From the NCBI RefSeq assembly GCF_006716305.1, contig NZ_VFOU01000004.1:1-64000 (forward strand): a stretch of 64,000 nt of DNA, in the 5' to 3' direction. A program made the translations under genes and the position numbers. A model generated the notes under the pieces. The model was given only the letters and a program-made list of their open reading frames with translations, was not told the DNA's origin and did not search any database. This DNA is from Enteractinococcus coprophilus. Its GTDB lineage: Bacteria > Actinomycetota > Actinomycetes > Actinomycetales > Micrococcaceae. This document shows, piece by piece, positions 12,050-22,109 of this stretch (its first letter is position 1; each line of letters begins with the position of its first letter).

Positions 12050-12985
12050 TTATTGTGCCAGGGTTGAAGATGAATTCGGTGATGGTTTCGCCGATGATGT
12101 GCGAATCGCGGCAACAAAACGATCCGCGCCAGTGAGATCTTTCACAGTCTGCACCTGGTCCCAGACGGAGCTGGCCACAAGTGCCGCCACAAGTTGTGTG
12201 GCGTGCGTGTGATCATGTTCCATCATGAAAAGCCCGCCCGGTGCCAACCACTCGGCGGCCTGGTGGGCGATGCGCAATGGGATGGCGGTGCCGTCTGCCG
12301 ACCCACCATAGAGGGCACGGTGCGGGTCATATTCGGCTTCGTGTTGTGTTACCGGCGTCGTCGTTGGAATATACGGTGGATTGGACACGACAGCATCAAA
12401 AGTTCCGCGCAGTGAGGAAAGCTTCGGGGCCGCCGCGATGACGTTGCGATGATCAGTAGCATCCGCACACAATACGGTGACCTTGTGTTGGGCGGTATTA
12501 GTCCGGGCTAGCTCGGTTGCTTCGGGCGAGATATCGACCGCCCATACCTCTACTGGGATGTTCCGTTGGCGCATCTGGTCAGCGACTGCTGCCGCGATAG
12601 CTCCCGAGCCGGTGCACAAGTCTAGAATCTTCAGCGGACCAGGATGTGTGGCAAAGTGTTGCACCGTTGTCTCGACGAGGACTTCAGTTTCGACCCGCGG
12701 GATAAACACCCCGGGCGCCACTTTGAGGTCGAGCCCGTAAAACCCGGTGGTCCCGATCAGGTATTGCAGCGGGGTCCGGGTTGCTCGGGCGGTGGCAAGT
12801 TCGGTGATTTTGGCGACGTCACCGGCTTCGAGCCGCGCCCCTAGCGCCTGCAGCACTCCGAGTCTGCCGCGAGAAATACCCAACACGTGGGCAACGATAG
12901 TTGCGGCTTCGGCTTGTGGGGAGTCGATTTCCGCCTGGCTCAAGTGTTCTTGGACCAGGCGGAGGATCTCATTGACGTCGGTCAT
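12050..12985 (-). CDS. prmC: Release factor glutamine methyltransferase PrmC
   Basis: A 311-residue class I SAM methyltransferase that methylates the Gln of the GGQ loop in RF1 and RF2. An N-terminal helical domain (1-90) precedes the Rossmann domain with DLCTGSGAIAAAVA and the catalytic NPPY motif (SNPPYIPTT). Its ATG shares one base with the prfA stop (TAATG), so enzyme and substrate are co-translated. The length is slightly above average because of a charged C-terminal tail. Confidence 0.95.
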   Translation of the reverse strand: MTDVNEILRLVQEHLSQAEIDSPQAEAATIVAHVLGISRGRLGVLQALGARLEAGDVAKITELATARATRTPLQYLIGTTGFYGLDLKVAPGVFIPRVETEVLVETTVQHFATHPGPLKILDLCTGSGAIAAAVADQMRQRNIPVEVWAVDISPEATELARTNTAQHKVTVLCADATDHRNVIAAAPKLSSLRGTFDAVVSNPPYIPTTTPVTQHEAEYDPHRALYGGSADGTAIPLRIAHQAAEWLAPGGLFMMEHDHTHATQLVAALVASSVWDQVQTVKDLTGADRFVAAIRTSSAKPSPNSSSTLAQ

Positions 12986-14076
12986 TAGGCCTTCGAGTTT
13001 TCACCCAGGGCGGCAAGACGTTCGGCTTCATCCATTTCGATCAGTGAATGGATTACTGGATCCAGGTCGCCTTCCAGAACGCGGTCCAAGTTATTGGCCT
13101 TGTATCCGGTGCGGTGATCGGCGACACGGTTCTCTGGGAAGTTGTAGGTGCGGATACGTTCGGAACGGTCCATAGTACGCACCTGCGAAGCACGAGTCTC
13201 GGCGGCTTCGGCGTCAAGTTGTTCTTGTTGCCACGCTAACAGGCGTGACCGCAGAACGCGCATGGCGGCTTCACGGTTTTGAATCTGCGACTTCTCGTTC
13301 TGCATGGCCACCACAATGCCGGTCGGCAAGTGGGTAATACGCACCGCAGAGTCGGTCGTGTTCACATGCTGGCCACCCGGCCCGGAGGAACGATACACAT
13401 CGATCTTCAGGTCGGATTGGTTGATCGCGATCTCTTCGGGTTCATCGACTTCTGGAAAAACCAGCACGCCGGCAGCCGAAGTATGGATCCGGCCCTGGGA
13501 TTCGGTCACGGGCACGCGCTGCACGCGGTGGACGCCGCCTTCGAATTTCAGGTGTGCGAATACGCCTTCTGCAGGGTCGTTGGTATTCGACGAGATCCCA
13601 ATATGCACATCTTTATATCCGCCAAGATCGGATTCGGTGGCCGAAATGATCTCGGTTTTCCACCCCTTGTTCTCTGCATAGCGGAGGTACATCCGGGCCA
13701 GGTCGGAGGCGAACAGAGCGGCTTCTTCGCCACCTTCGCCACCTTTGATTTCCAGGATGACATTGCGTGCGTCGTCGGGATCACGCGGGATCAGCAACCG
13801 GTGGAGCAGTTCGCTGGCTTCCTCGTAGCTGGTTTCCAATCCGGGAATTTCAGCGGCAAAGTCCTCATCCTCTTCGGCGAGTTCCTTGGTGTCTTCTAAG
13901 TCTTGGCCGATCTGTTGCCACCGTTTGTGGGCTTTGACGATCTTTTCGAGCTCGGCGAAGCGACGCCCGACTTTCCGGGCCATGGCTTGGTTGGCGTGGA
14001 CTGCCGGGTCACCCATTTTTTCGGTGAGCTCGGCGTGTTCTTGTAGCAGATTATCGATGGAGTCAAACGTACTCAT
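12985..14076 (-). CDS. prfA: Peptide chain release factor 1
   Basis: RF1 (363 residues), which ends translation at UAA and UAG. The GGQ loop is in [17 protein letters not shown]. The codon-recognition tripeptide is PVT ([14 protein letters not shown]), a variant of the PAT motif common in Actinobacteria. It stands at the head of prfA-prmC-tsaC-wecA. In related genomes rpmE (L31) lies just upstream between rho and prfA; only 89 bases are present here and they hold the rho terminator. Confidence 0.97.
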   Translation of the reverse strand: MSTFDSIDNLLQEHAELTEKMGDPAVHANQAMARKVGRRFAELEKIVKAHKRWQQIGQDLEDTKELAEEDEDFAAEIPGLETSYEEASELLHRLLIPRDPDDARNVILEIKGGEGGEEAALFASDLARMYLRYAENKGWKTEIISATESDLGGYKDVHIGISSNTNDPAEGVFAHLKFEGGVHRVQRVPVTESQGRIHTSAAGVLVFPEVDEPEEIAINQSDLKIDVYRSSGPGGQHVNTTDSAVRITHLPTGIVVAMQNEKSQIQNREAAMRVLRSRLLAWQQEQLDAEAAETRASQVRTMDRSERIRTYNFPENRVADHRTGYKANNLDRVLEGDLDPVIHSLIEMDEAERLAALGENSKA

Positions 14077-14113
14077 GTGTTTACCTTAGTCGTAGGAGTC
14101 TTAGGAAGAAATC

Positions 14114-14152
14114 AAAAAAACCATCGCGCAACCGTCAGATTGCGCGATGGTT
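14114..14152 (-). terminator. Intrinsic terminator downstream of rho
   Basis: A perfect 13-base inverted repeat (AACCATCGCGCAA at 14119-14131, complement at 14140-14152, 8-base loop) is followed on the minus strand by a run of seven T (A-run 14114-14120). It sits 14 bases beyond the rho stop codon and is one of the best intrinsic terminators in the window. It also separates rho from prfA, implying that prfA has its own promoter or depends on read-through. Confidence 0.88.
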
Positions 14153-14165
14153 CTTTGTCAGAAAG

Positions 14166-16235
14166 CTAAGACTCTGATTGACCTCGAAGGGTGGTCTTGG
14201 AGACCAGCATCAGAAATTCCGCGTTGGTTTCGGTTTCTTTGAGCTTGGAAGTCAGCAGTTCTAGAGCCTGCTGGGTTTCCAGCCCGGACAGCACGCGGCG
14301 CAGACGCCACATGATACCGATCTCTTCCTTGGTCAGCAGGTTCTCTTCGCGACGGGTACCCGAAGCATTGATGTCGATGGCTGGGAAAATCCGACGTTCG
14401 GACAGTTCGCGGGACAGACGCAGTTCCATATTGCCGGTGCCCTTGAACTCTTCGAAGATCACTTCGTCCATGCGGGACCCGGTCTCGACCAGTGCGGTCG
14501 CCAGGATGGTTAGCGAACCGCCACCTTCGATGTTGCGTGCCGCACCGAAGAATTTCTTAGGTGGGTACAGTGCTGCCGAATCGACACCACCGGACAGGAT
14601 GCGTCCTGAGGCCGGAGTCGCCAAGTTATAGGCACGACCCAGGCGCGTCATCGAGTCCAGCAGGACGACGACGTCGTGGCCCAGTTCGACCATGCGCTTG
14701 GCGCGTTCAATCGACAGTTCGGCAACCGTGGTGTGGTCTTCTGCTGGCCGGTCGAAGGTCGAAGCAATGACTTCACCGCGTACCGAACGCTGCATGTCAG
14801 TCACTTCTTCTGGCCGTTCATCCACCAGCACCATCATGAGTTTGACCTCGGGGTTATTGGTGGTGATCGCATTGGCGATCGACTGCAGCATCATCGTTTT
14901 ACCGGCTTTTGGTGGTGAAACGATCAGACCGCGCTGGCCCTTACCAATCGGTGCGACCAGGTCCACGAGGCGTGGGCCCATGTCTTTTGGATTGTTTTCC
15001 AGGCGCAGACGCTCCTGCGGGTACAGCGGGGTGAGTTTGTTGAATTCAACACGCTTGGGGTTCTCCACGGCTTCTTGACCGTTGACCCAGTCGAGTTTGA
15101 CGAGCGCATTGAATTTCTGACGGTTGCCGCCGGAGCCACCGCTGCCGCCACGACGGTTGCGTCCGCCACGGCCGCCACGTCCGCCGCGTCCGCCTTGCTG
15201 GTTGCCATCATCGTCGTCTGCACCCGGCGCGCGAACCTGGCCGCGCACTGCGTCACCTTTACGCAGGCCGTAGCGTTTGACCATGGCCATCGAAACATAC
15301 ACGTCATTGGGACCGGGCAGGTATCCGGAGGTCCGGACGAACGCGTAGTTATCTAACACATCGAGAATGCCCGAGATCGGAATGAGCGTATCGTCTTCCG
15401 ACACTTCTTGGTGCTGATCGTCGTCGGCGTCTTGGTCCTGATCCTGGTCGCGGTGGCGATCGCGTGACCGGCTACGATCGCGTTGGCGTTGACGGCGCTG
15501 ATTGCGTTGATCGTCGTCACGACGACGGCGTGAACCGTCTTGCTTGTCGTCACCGGACTCATCGGAGTCTTGGTCGTCGGACGCGTCCTGGTCTTCGCGG
15601 GTTTCGCGACGCTGACGGTCCTGATCGCGACGCTGCTGGTTGCGAGTACGTTGTCCGCGGCCGCGACTGGTGGACTCTTGGTCTTCGGATTTCTCGCCGT
15701 CTTGCTGCGCGGCGTCGTCGGCTTTGTCAGCAGAATCTGCACGAGCGCCTTTGTCTTCGCGGGCAGACTGCTGTCCGCGACCGCCACGGCGGCCACGAGA
15801 AGACTGCTGGTCGCGCTGTTTGGTTGACTCTTCTGCAGCAGTACCTTGGGTGGTGTCGGTTTGTTCTTGAGCCGAGTGGTTCTTGCTGGAGTCAGTCTTG
15901 GCGCCGGACTCGGTCTTGTCAGGGGCCTGCTCGGAAGCGTCTTTAGCGCCTTGGGCGTCGTCCTGTTTCGGCGTGGTTTTCTTGGTGCGCTGGTTGGAGC
16001 GACGCTGTTGGGGTTTGTCGTCGGCGGGCTTGGCTTCATCTGCCGTCGCACGTTCGGTGGTCGTCCCACCGCGCTGATGATCGGTAATGACGTCGACCAG
16101 CTGCGCTTTGCGCATGCGGGAGGTGCCAGTGATGCCGAGTTGCGATGCTAAATCTCGCAGTTGGGTGAGTTTCAGGCTACCCAGGCCAGCAGTCCCATTT
16201 TCGGTTGGGGCCTGCATTGTGTCTTGTTCAGTCAC
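14166..16235 (-). CDS. rho: Transcription termination factor Rho with long disordered insert
   Basis: Rho (689 residues), the hexameric RNA-dependent ATPase that ends transcription. The N-terminal helix bundle (about 15-52) is followed by an extremely charged, low-complexity region (about 55-283) rich in Arg, Asp and Gln. Next come the RNA-binding cold-shock-like domain (284 to about 400) and the ATPase with Walker A PPKAGKT at 441-447. An RGG/Gly-rich stretch at 345-372 interrupts the RNA-binding domain. Large N-terminal inserts are known in actinobacterial Rho (Micrococcus, Streptomyces). The start is a GTG at 16235 with GGAAGGA upstream. Confidence 0.96.
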   Translation of the reverse strand: MTEQDTMQAPTENGTAGLGSLKLTQLRDLASQLGITGTSRMRKAQLVDVITDHQRGGTTTERATADEAKPADDKPQQRRSNQRTKKTTPKQDDAQGAKDASEQAPDKTESGAKTDSSKNHSAQEQTDTTQGTAAEESTKQRDQQSSRGRRGGRGQQSAREDKGARADSADKADDAAQQDGEKSEDQESTSRGRGQRTRNQQRRDQDRQRRETREDQDASDDQDSDESGDDKQDGSRRRRDDDQRNQRRQRQRDRSRSRDRHRDQDQDQDADDDQHQEVSEDDTLIPISGILDVLDNYAFVRTSGYLPGPNDVYVSMAMVKRYGLRKGDAVRGQVRAPGADDDDGNQQGGRGGRGGRGGRNRRGGSGGSGGNRQKFNALVKLDWVNGQEAVENPKRVEFNKLTPLYPQERLRLENNPKDMGPRLVDLVAPIGKGQRGLIVSPPKAGKTMMLQSIANAITTNNPEVKLMMVLVDERPEEVTDMQRSVRGEVIASTFDRPAEDHTTVAELSIERAKRMVELGHDVVVLLDSMTRLGRAYNLATPASGRILSGGVDSAALYPPKKFFGAARNIEGGGSLTILATALVETGSRMDEVIFEEFKGTGNMELRLSRELSERRIFPAIDINASGTRREENLLTKEEIGIMWRLRRVLSGLETQQALELLTSKLKETETNAEFLMLVSKTTLRGQSES

Positions 16236-16505
16236 GAAGGTTCCTTCCCCCTCGTCGGACGGGCTTAAGATACCCGCAGGTTTGATAACAAAGCTGACGC
16301 GACTGGGGTTACGTCACATTGTCTTGGAGTGATTGCAATATAGCGAGCACCTCATGTTGCACAGCAGTGTCAACGAAGGTGTCTATCGTGTTGGATAACC
16401 TGACATCTAGGATGATGGGCTATCAAAAACTCTCCGCAGAATTGCGGTAAAGACCAGGCCGATGACGATCGATTTAGAAAGGATCCAAACCGTAAATAGT
16501 TCTCG

Positions 16506-17480
16506 TTAGGGCCGGAATACTTCCATGGTAGCACCTTGAGTGGCCACAGGCAGAATCCGGACATCCCAGTGTTGCTCAGATTTCGCTGCACGCTGTGTCA
16601 GTTTGTCTGCAACGACGTCGGCTTCTGCGCGATTCTTGGCGAAAACGCACAGGGTTGGCCCGGCTCCCGACACGACGGCGGCATGGCCGTCTTCCCGCAT
16701 TGAGACGATGTGGGCCAGGGTTTCCGGCATCGACGGTTGCCGGTATTTTTGGTGCAACCAGTCTTCGGTAGCGGGCAGTAGCAGTTCGGGGTTGGTTGTC
16801 ATGGCCGGTGCCAATAACGCCGCGCGCGAAGCGTTGGCCACGGCTTCACCGTGCGGCACGCTGGTCGGCAAGAGCGTTCGTGCGGCAGCCGTGGACAGCG
16901 GTTTGGACGGGATCGCCACCACGGGGGTCACCTCGGGGTGCGGTAGCAACTGTAAACTGCGATACCGGTTGCCGTGGTCATCGGGCTCATTCCACGAAAA
17001 CGTCAGTCCCCCAAAGACCGCAGGCGCCACATTATCCGGGTGGCCTTCAGCTTCCGAAGCCCACTGCAACAGGTCATCGTTGGCAATCTCACAGTCTTGG
17101 GGCAATAAAGCTTTAACCGCTAACGCTGCGGCGATATGTGCGGCGGCAGACGAACCGAGACCACGCGAGTGAGGAATCCGGTTGATCGCATGCAACTCGA
17201 GTCCGGGCAGGTGCCACCCCAGGTGGTCTAGCCGCAGCCGAATCTGGGTAATGATCAGATGGCGCGCATCGGTGGGCAGGTAGTTCTGCCCCTCGCCGTC
17301 GATAGTCGCACTGAAACCCGTTTCGGTGGTCCGGATCTGCAGTTCATCATAGAGTCCGACGGCGATCCCGGCGCTGTCGAAGCCGGGTCCCAGATTCGCC
17401 GACGTCGCCGGAACCTTGATGTTGGCAACGATGCCAACGGGGACCCGGTTGGCTGGTGGTGTGGTGGCCGGTGATGCCAC
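16506..17480 (-). CDS. thrB: Homoserine kinase
   Basis: A 324-residue GHMP-family kinase phosphorylating L-homoserine in threonine synthesis. The N-terminal VPATSANLGPGFDSAG motif and the phosphate-binding loop HSRGLGSSAAAHIAA are both clear, and a C-terminal SGAGPTLCVFA block is present. It begins (GTG at 17480) two bases after the hom stop. Threonine synthase (thrC), normally between hom and thrB in Actinobacteria, is not here. A 270-base gap before rho contains no gene. Confidence 0.95.
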   Translation of the reverse strand: MASPATTPPANRVPVGIVANIKVPATSANLGPGFDSAGIAVGLYDELQIRTTETGFSATIDGEGQNYLPTDARHLIITQIRLRLDHLGWHLPGLELHAINRIPHSRGLGSSAAAHIAAALAVKALLPQDCEIANDDLLQWASEAEGHPDNVAPAVFGGLTFSWNEPDDHGNRYRSLQLLPHPEVTPVVAIPSKPLSTAAARTLLPTSVPHGEAVANASRAALLAPAMTTNPELLLPATEDWLHQKYRQPSMPETLAHIVSMREDGHAAVVSGAGPTLCVFAKNRAEADVVADKLTQRAAKSEQHWDVRILPVATQGATMEVFRP

Positions 17481-17482
17481 GA

Positions 17483-18799
17483 CTATTTACCTTCAACCCG
17501 CATGACGGACAGCACGTCGTCAACGACGTCCAGAGATTTGGTGGCCTCTAGCGTCTTGGCCAGCTGAGATTCTTTCGCACGGTGGGTGACGAATGACAAC
17601 AGTGCGGTCTTGTGGTCTTCCGACGAGTCCGCATCCGGGGTCTGGTTCATGGATTTGATCGACACGTTGTGTTCGGCGAACGTCCCGGCAACTTTGGCCA
17701 GGACACCCGGAGCGTCGGCGGCGCGGACGACCATCATGTACCGGGTCGTCGTCTCGCCAATTTGCAGAGCATCCAGTTCGCGACGGGCCGTGTGAGTCCG
17801 TCCGGGACCACCGCGCAATTTACGCTTGGCGATCGACATGACATCCCCCATAACGGCCGAAGCAGTCGGTGCCCCACCAGCTCCGGGACCATAGAACATC
17901 AATTCGCCAGCGTTTTCGGCTTCAACAAATACGGCATTATATGCACCGCGCACCGAGGCCAGCGGGTGTTCGCGGGGCAGCAGGGTCGGGTGGACGCGCA
18001 AGACCACACCGGTGGGGTCATCAAGCTGTTCGGCAATGGCCAGCAGTTTGATGATGTAGCCGGCATCTGCGGCCACCTTGTGGTCCAGATCCGTAATCTC
18101 GGTGATGCCCTCGGTGTACACCTGATCCAGGGTAAACGGTGCGTGGAAGGCCAGGTGCGCCAGGATCGCGGCCTTGGCGGCGGCGTCCTCTCCCCCAACA
18201 TCCGCGGTCGGGTCGGCCTCGGCATACCCTAGACGCTGAGCTTCAGCCAAGGCGTCATTGAAGGAGGCACCCGTGGTATCCATCTGGTCCAGGATGTAAT
18301 TCGTCGTGCCATTGACAATTCCCATAATGCGGGTGACCCGGTCGCCCGACAGCGAGTCGCGTAACGGTCGCAGAATCGGAATCGCCCCGGCAACGGCGGC
18401 CTCAAATGATAACTGCACCCCGGCTTGAGCGGCAGCCTCAAACAGTTCATTGCCGTGGGTTGCCAGCAGTGCCTTATTGCCAGTGACGACGTTGGAACCC
18501 TGGGCAATGGCCTTCAGGATGAGCTCGCGGGCTGGTTCAATCCCGCCCATCAGTTCAATAACGATATCTGCACCGTCGAGCACCTCGTCAACCTGATCGG
18601 AGTAGTACTCAGCGGGCAGCTGGTAGTCGCGAGTGGCCTGGGGATTCCGGACAAGAATCTTGGTGAGCTGCAGTGTGGCGCCGATGCGCCCGGTGAGGGC
18701 TTCAGCATCCTCGGTGAGAATACGAGCAACCTGTGATCCGACGGTTCCACCACCCAACAGTGCGATGTTTAGGGTTGGGGTATCAGATGCAGTGGTCAT
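17483..18799 (-). CDS. hom: Homoserine dehydrogenase
   Basis: A 438-residue NAD(P)-dependent homoserine dehydrogenase. The Rossmann motif is GGGTVGSQVA near residue 15. The catalytic region includes GIVNGTTNYIL and GYAEADPTADVGGEDAAAKAAILA. A C-terminal ACT domain (about 350-430, YMMVVRAADAPGVLAKVAGTFAEHNVSI) suggests feedback control by threonine, as in Corynebacterium. A strong GGAGG ribosome binding site precedes the ATG at 18799. It follows lysA by about 70 bases and is closely linked to thrB. Confidence 0.96.
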   Translation of the reverse strand: MTTASDTPTLNIALLGGGTVGSQVARILTEDAEALTGRIGATLQLTKILVRNPQATRDYQLPAEYYSDQVDEVLDGADIVIELMGGIEPARELILKAIAQGSNVVTGNKALLATHGNELFEAAAQAGVQLSFEAAVAGAIPILRPLRDSLSGDRVTRIMGIVNGTTNYILDQMDTTGASFNDALAEAQRLGYAEADPTADVGGEDAAAKAAILAHLAFHAPFTLDQVYTEGITEITDLDHKVAADAGYIIKLLAIAEQLDDPTGVVLRVHPTLLPREHPLASVRGAYNAVFVEAENAGELMFYGPGAGGAPTASAVMGDVMSIAKRKLRGGPGRTHTARRELDALQIGETTTRYMMVVRAADAPGVLAKVAGTFAEHNVSIKSMNQTPDADSSEDHKTALLSFVTHRAKESQLAKTLEATKSLDVVDDVLSVMRVEGK

Positions 18800-18870
18800 G
18801 GTCCTCCGAGTAAACGTTGAATGTGGCTAGGGCACCGTGTCGTCATTGTAGTCCAGTCGGATCCGACGGC

Positions 18871-20283
18871 TTACAAATCGACCTCACGTGCAAAAAGATC
18901 ATCATAGGTTTCGCGCCGGATAATCGTGCGAGCCTGACCGTCTTTGATGGCCACGATCGCAGGGCGCAGCAGCATGTTGTAATTCGAGCTCATCACATGT
19001 CCATACGCACCAGTCGCGGGGACGACGAGCAGGTCGCCGTGATCGGTATCTTCAGGCAGATAGACCGCATTGACCACAATGTCGCCAGATTCGCAGTGCT
19101 TGCCGACCACACGCGAGAACACTGGTCCTGATTCCGAGACCCGGTTGGCCAACACCGCGGTGTAATCGGCGTCGTAGAGCACCGGGCGAGGATTATCCGA
19201 CATTCCGCCATCCACGGCCACATAGCGCCGCGAATAGTGCTGACCAGCGTGTTCAACCCACACGGTTTTGGTGGTTCCCACGGTATAGATCGTCAACCCG
19301 GCCGGCCCTGCAATCGACCGCCCGGGTTCAATGGAGATTCGGGGCCAGTCAATGCCCAACCGGTCAACTTCTTCGGCCATGTGTGCGGCCAGATTCTGGG
19401 CAATGACGGCGGGTGCGACCGGGGTGTCAGCCTCGGTGTAGGCGATGCCGTATCCTCCGCCAATATCGAGTTCGGCGATGTGAATATCTTCTGCTGCCAG
19501 CACGGCGATGAATTCCAGCATGCGCGTCGCGGTAGTTTCAAAACCGGTCGAGTCAAAGATCTGACTACCGATATGTGAGTGCAATCCCACCAGATTAATG
19601 TGCTCGGCGTCGGCTGCAAAGTGCACGGCCTGGTAGGCAACTGACGTGTCGGCACCGGGAGCCGGCGTCATCGTCAGGCCGAATTTCTGATCCTCGTGGG
19701 CTGTGGCGATGTGTTCGTGGGTTGAGGCATCAACCCCGGGGGTCAAACGCAGCATCACATTGGCGCGCTTATTCAAGTGGCCTGCCATGGCTTCCACGCG
19801 GTGCAACTCGGCCAGGGAATCCACCACGATGCGACCGATCTGCTGTTCAATGGCGGTGCGCAGCTCGTCGTCGGATTTATTATTGCCGTGCAGCCCGATG
19901 TGCGCCGGATCGGTGCCGGCACGCAGCGCGATGGCCATTTCGCCACCGGAAGCCGTGTCGATATGCAGGCCTTCTTCTTTGACCCATTTGGCGATTTGGA
20001 CGGTCAGTAACGCTTTGGATGCGTAAAACACATCGACGCCGCCGCATAACGACTCGAAGGCTGCCTGAAAAGCCTCCACGTAGGCGCGTGCCCGATCACG
20101 AAAATCGTTTTCATCGATGACCCATAATGGGCTGCCGTATTCTTCGACGAGTTCGGTGACGCCGATGCCCTGGATCGAGACTTCGCCAGCTACACGGGCG
20201 ACACCGGAGGAGAAGATCTGCTCGTCGAGGGCGGCAGTATCCTCAGGAAGGGTCAACCAGGCTGGGGCAAGCGGTGAGCGCAT
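18871..20283 (-). CDS. lysA: Diaminopimelate decarboxylase
   Basis: A PLP-dependent decarboxylase (470 residues) making L-lysine from meso-diaminopimelate. The PLP lysine lies in DVFYASKALLTVQIAKW; HSHIGSQIFD, ELDIGGGYGIAYTE and EPGRSI are the phosphate and dimer-interface blocks. The catalytic Cys is in VVGKHCESGD. The ATG at 20283 overlaps the last base of the argS stop (TAATG). A longer reading to 20445 would lie inside argS and lacks similarity. The argS-lysA pair is conserved in Actinobacteria. Confidence 0.95.
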   Translation of the reverse strand: MRSPLAPAWLTLPEDTAALDEQIFSSGVARVAGEVSIQGIGVTELVEEYGSPLWVIDENDFRDRARAYVEAFQAAFESLCGGVDVFYASKALLTVQIAKWVKEEGLHIDTASGGEMAIALRAGTDPAHIGLHGNNKSDDELRTAIEQQIGRIVVDSLAELHRVEAMAGHLNKRANVMLRLTPGVDASTHEHIATAHEDQKFGLTMTPAPGADTSVAYQAVHFAADAEHINLVGLHSHIGSQIFDSTGFETTATRMLEFIAVLAAEDIHIAELDIGGGYGIAYTEADTPVAPAVIAQNLAAHMAEEVDRLGIDWPRISIEPGRSIAGPAGLTIYTVGTTKTVWVEHAGQHYSRRYVAVDGGMSDNPRPVLYDADYTAVLANRVSESGPVFSRVVGKHCESGDIVVNAVYLPEDTDHGDLLVVPATGAYGHVMSSNYNMLLRPAIVAIKDGQARTIIRRETYDDLFAREVDL

Positions 20284-21953
20284 TACATTTTCTCCGGTGC
20301 TGAAACACCCAGCAGACCGAGCCCATTGGCCAGCACCTGGGTGGTGGCATCGTTGAGCCAGCGACGGGAATAGTTGACAGTTTCTGGTGCGGGTTTGGTG
20401 CCGTCCTGCGCAGGAGCGGGCACAATCCGACACGCGCCATACCACTGGTGGTAGGCCGCCGCGATGGATTCCAGATGACGAGCCACGCGGTGGGGTGCCC
20501 GACCTTTTGCTGCTGCCCCAACGACCGAGGGGAACTGTGCCAATTTGGACAACAGTTCTTCTTCGGCAGGATGATTCAGGCTCGCGGCGTCGAATTTTTC
20601 CACCTCGCGCACGATACCTTGAGCGTCGGCGGTCCGCGCCGCTGACCGTGACCGGGCATGTGCGTATTGCACGTAGAACACCGGGTTGTCATTGGTCTGA
20701 GAGCGCAGCAGGTCCGGATCGATTTCCATGGGGGAATCGTTCGGGTAGCGGGCCAGCGAGTAGCGCAGTGCATCGACACCTAACCAGTCGATGAGATCAC
20801 GCAATTCGATGATGTTGCCGGCACGCTTGGACAGGCGTGCACCATTAACCGAGATGAGCTGACCGATGAGTACTTCAATGTTGTCATCCATGTCGTCGCC
20901 AGCACATGCGGCCAGCGCACGCAGCCGGTTGACGTAGCCGTGGTGGTCGGCACCCAGCAAATAAATTTTTTGTTCGAAACCGCGATCTTTTTTCGATAAA
21001 TAGTATGCGGCATCACCGGCGAAATAGGTGGGTTTGCCGTCGGCTTTGATTAACACCCGATCTTTATCGTCGCCAAAGTCAGTGGTGCGCAACCAGAAAG
21101 CACCGTCTTGTTCATACGTGTGCCCCTGGGCTTTGAGCCGTTCAAGGGCTTGTTCCACTGCGCCGTCTTCGTGCAATTTGGATTCCGAGAACCAAACATC
21201 AAAATGGACCTCGAATTCATCGAGCGTGGCCCGAATGTCCTCGAGCTGAATTTGGTAGGCGCGCGTGCGCAGCTGGGGCAGGGCTTCGTCGTAAGTTTTG
21301 TCCTTGATGGTGGGATCTTCAGCCAGGATCGCGTCGGCGATTTCGTGGACGTACTGGCCGGGGTAGCCACCTTCGGGCACATCTTGGCCGTGCATGCGCG
21401 CCCAGACAGAGGCCGCAAATGTTTCCAGCTGCGCACCGTAGTCGTTGATGTAGTACTCATTGGTCACCGATGCGCCTGAAGCACGCAGCAGACGACTGAT
21501 CGCATCTCCCAGTGCGGCCCAACGAGTGTGTCCGATGTGCAGTGGGCCGGTGGGGTTGGCGGAAACAAATTCCAGGTTCACCACGTCCCCGACGGCCTGG
21601 TCGTTGCGACCGTAGGCTTCGCCGGCTTCCACGATCGTGCGTGCCAATTCACCGGCGGCAGCGGCATCCAGCGTGATGTTAATAAATCCTGGGCCGGCAA
21701 TCTCAACCGACGCCACGCCATCCAGCTCTTGAATCTTCGGCGCAACAATTTCTGCAAACTGGCGGGGGTTCATGCCGGCGCGTTTACCCAGCTGCATGGC
21801 GATATTGGTGGCCCAGTCACCGTGGTCGCGCGACTTTGGGCGTTCGACTCGCGGGGCTTCTGGAACCGCCTCGGCAGGGAGGTTAATATCCCCGGCATCG
21901 ACGGCAGAACGCACAATGTGGGCAAGAGCAGCAGAGAGATTTTCAGGATTCAC
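20283..21953 (-). CDS. argS: Arginyl-tRNA synthetase
   Basis: A class Ia aminoacyl-tRNA synthetase (556 residues). The HIGH motif appears as GPLHIGHTRWAALGD; the N-terminal Add-1 domain for the tRNA D-loop spans about residues 1-95. A KMSKS-like element (ISVNGARLSKRAGNII) is present, and the C-terminal DALR anticodon-binding domain includes AAAYHQWYGACRIV. The GTG at 21953 is used. It lies divergent from a tRNA-Arg gene about 150 bases away and leads into lysA, hom and thrB. Confidence 0.96.
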   Translation of the reverse strand: MNPENLSAALAHIVRSAVDAGDINLPAEAVPEAPRVERPKSRDHGDWATNIAMQLGKRAGMNPRQFAEIVAPKIQELDGVASVEIAGPGFINITLDAAAAGELARTIVEAGEAYGRNDQAVGDVVNLEFVSANPTGPLHIGHTRWAALGDAISRLLRASGASVTNEYYINDYGAQLETFAASVWARMHGQDVPEGGYPGQYVHEIADAILAEDPTIKDKTYDEALPQLRTRAYQIQLEDIRATLDEFEVHFDVWFSESKLHEDGAVEQALERLKAQGHTYEQDGAFWLRTTDFGDDKDRVLIKADGKPTYFAGDAAYYLSKKDRGFEQKIYLLGADHHGYVNRLRALAACAGDDMDDNIEVLIGQLISVNGARLSKRAGNIIELRDLIDWLGVDALRYSLARYPNDSPMEIDPDLLRSQTNDNPVFYVQYAHARSRSAARTADAQGIVREVEKFDAASLNHPAEEELLSKLAQFPSVVGAAAKGRAPHRVARHLESIAAAYHQWYGACRIVPAPAQDGTKPAPETVNYSRRWLNDATTQVLANGLGLLGVSAPEKM

Positions 21954-22109
21954 GTGTCCAAGTTTAGCTTTCGTCGCCTAGGTCGGCACCTTTAAGGCAA
22001 AGTTACATGCGCTACCGGATCCTGTGGGACCAAGTATTTCGTTGCGCGTGATTTTTGCGGTAGGGTATTCAAGGTCCACCGGAACTTTCCAGTATCGTTA
22101 TGGATACCC

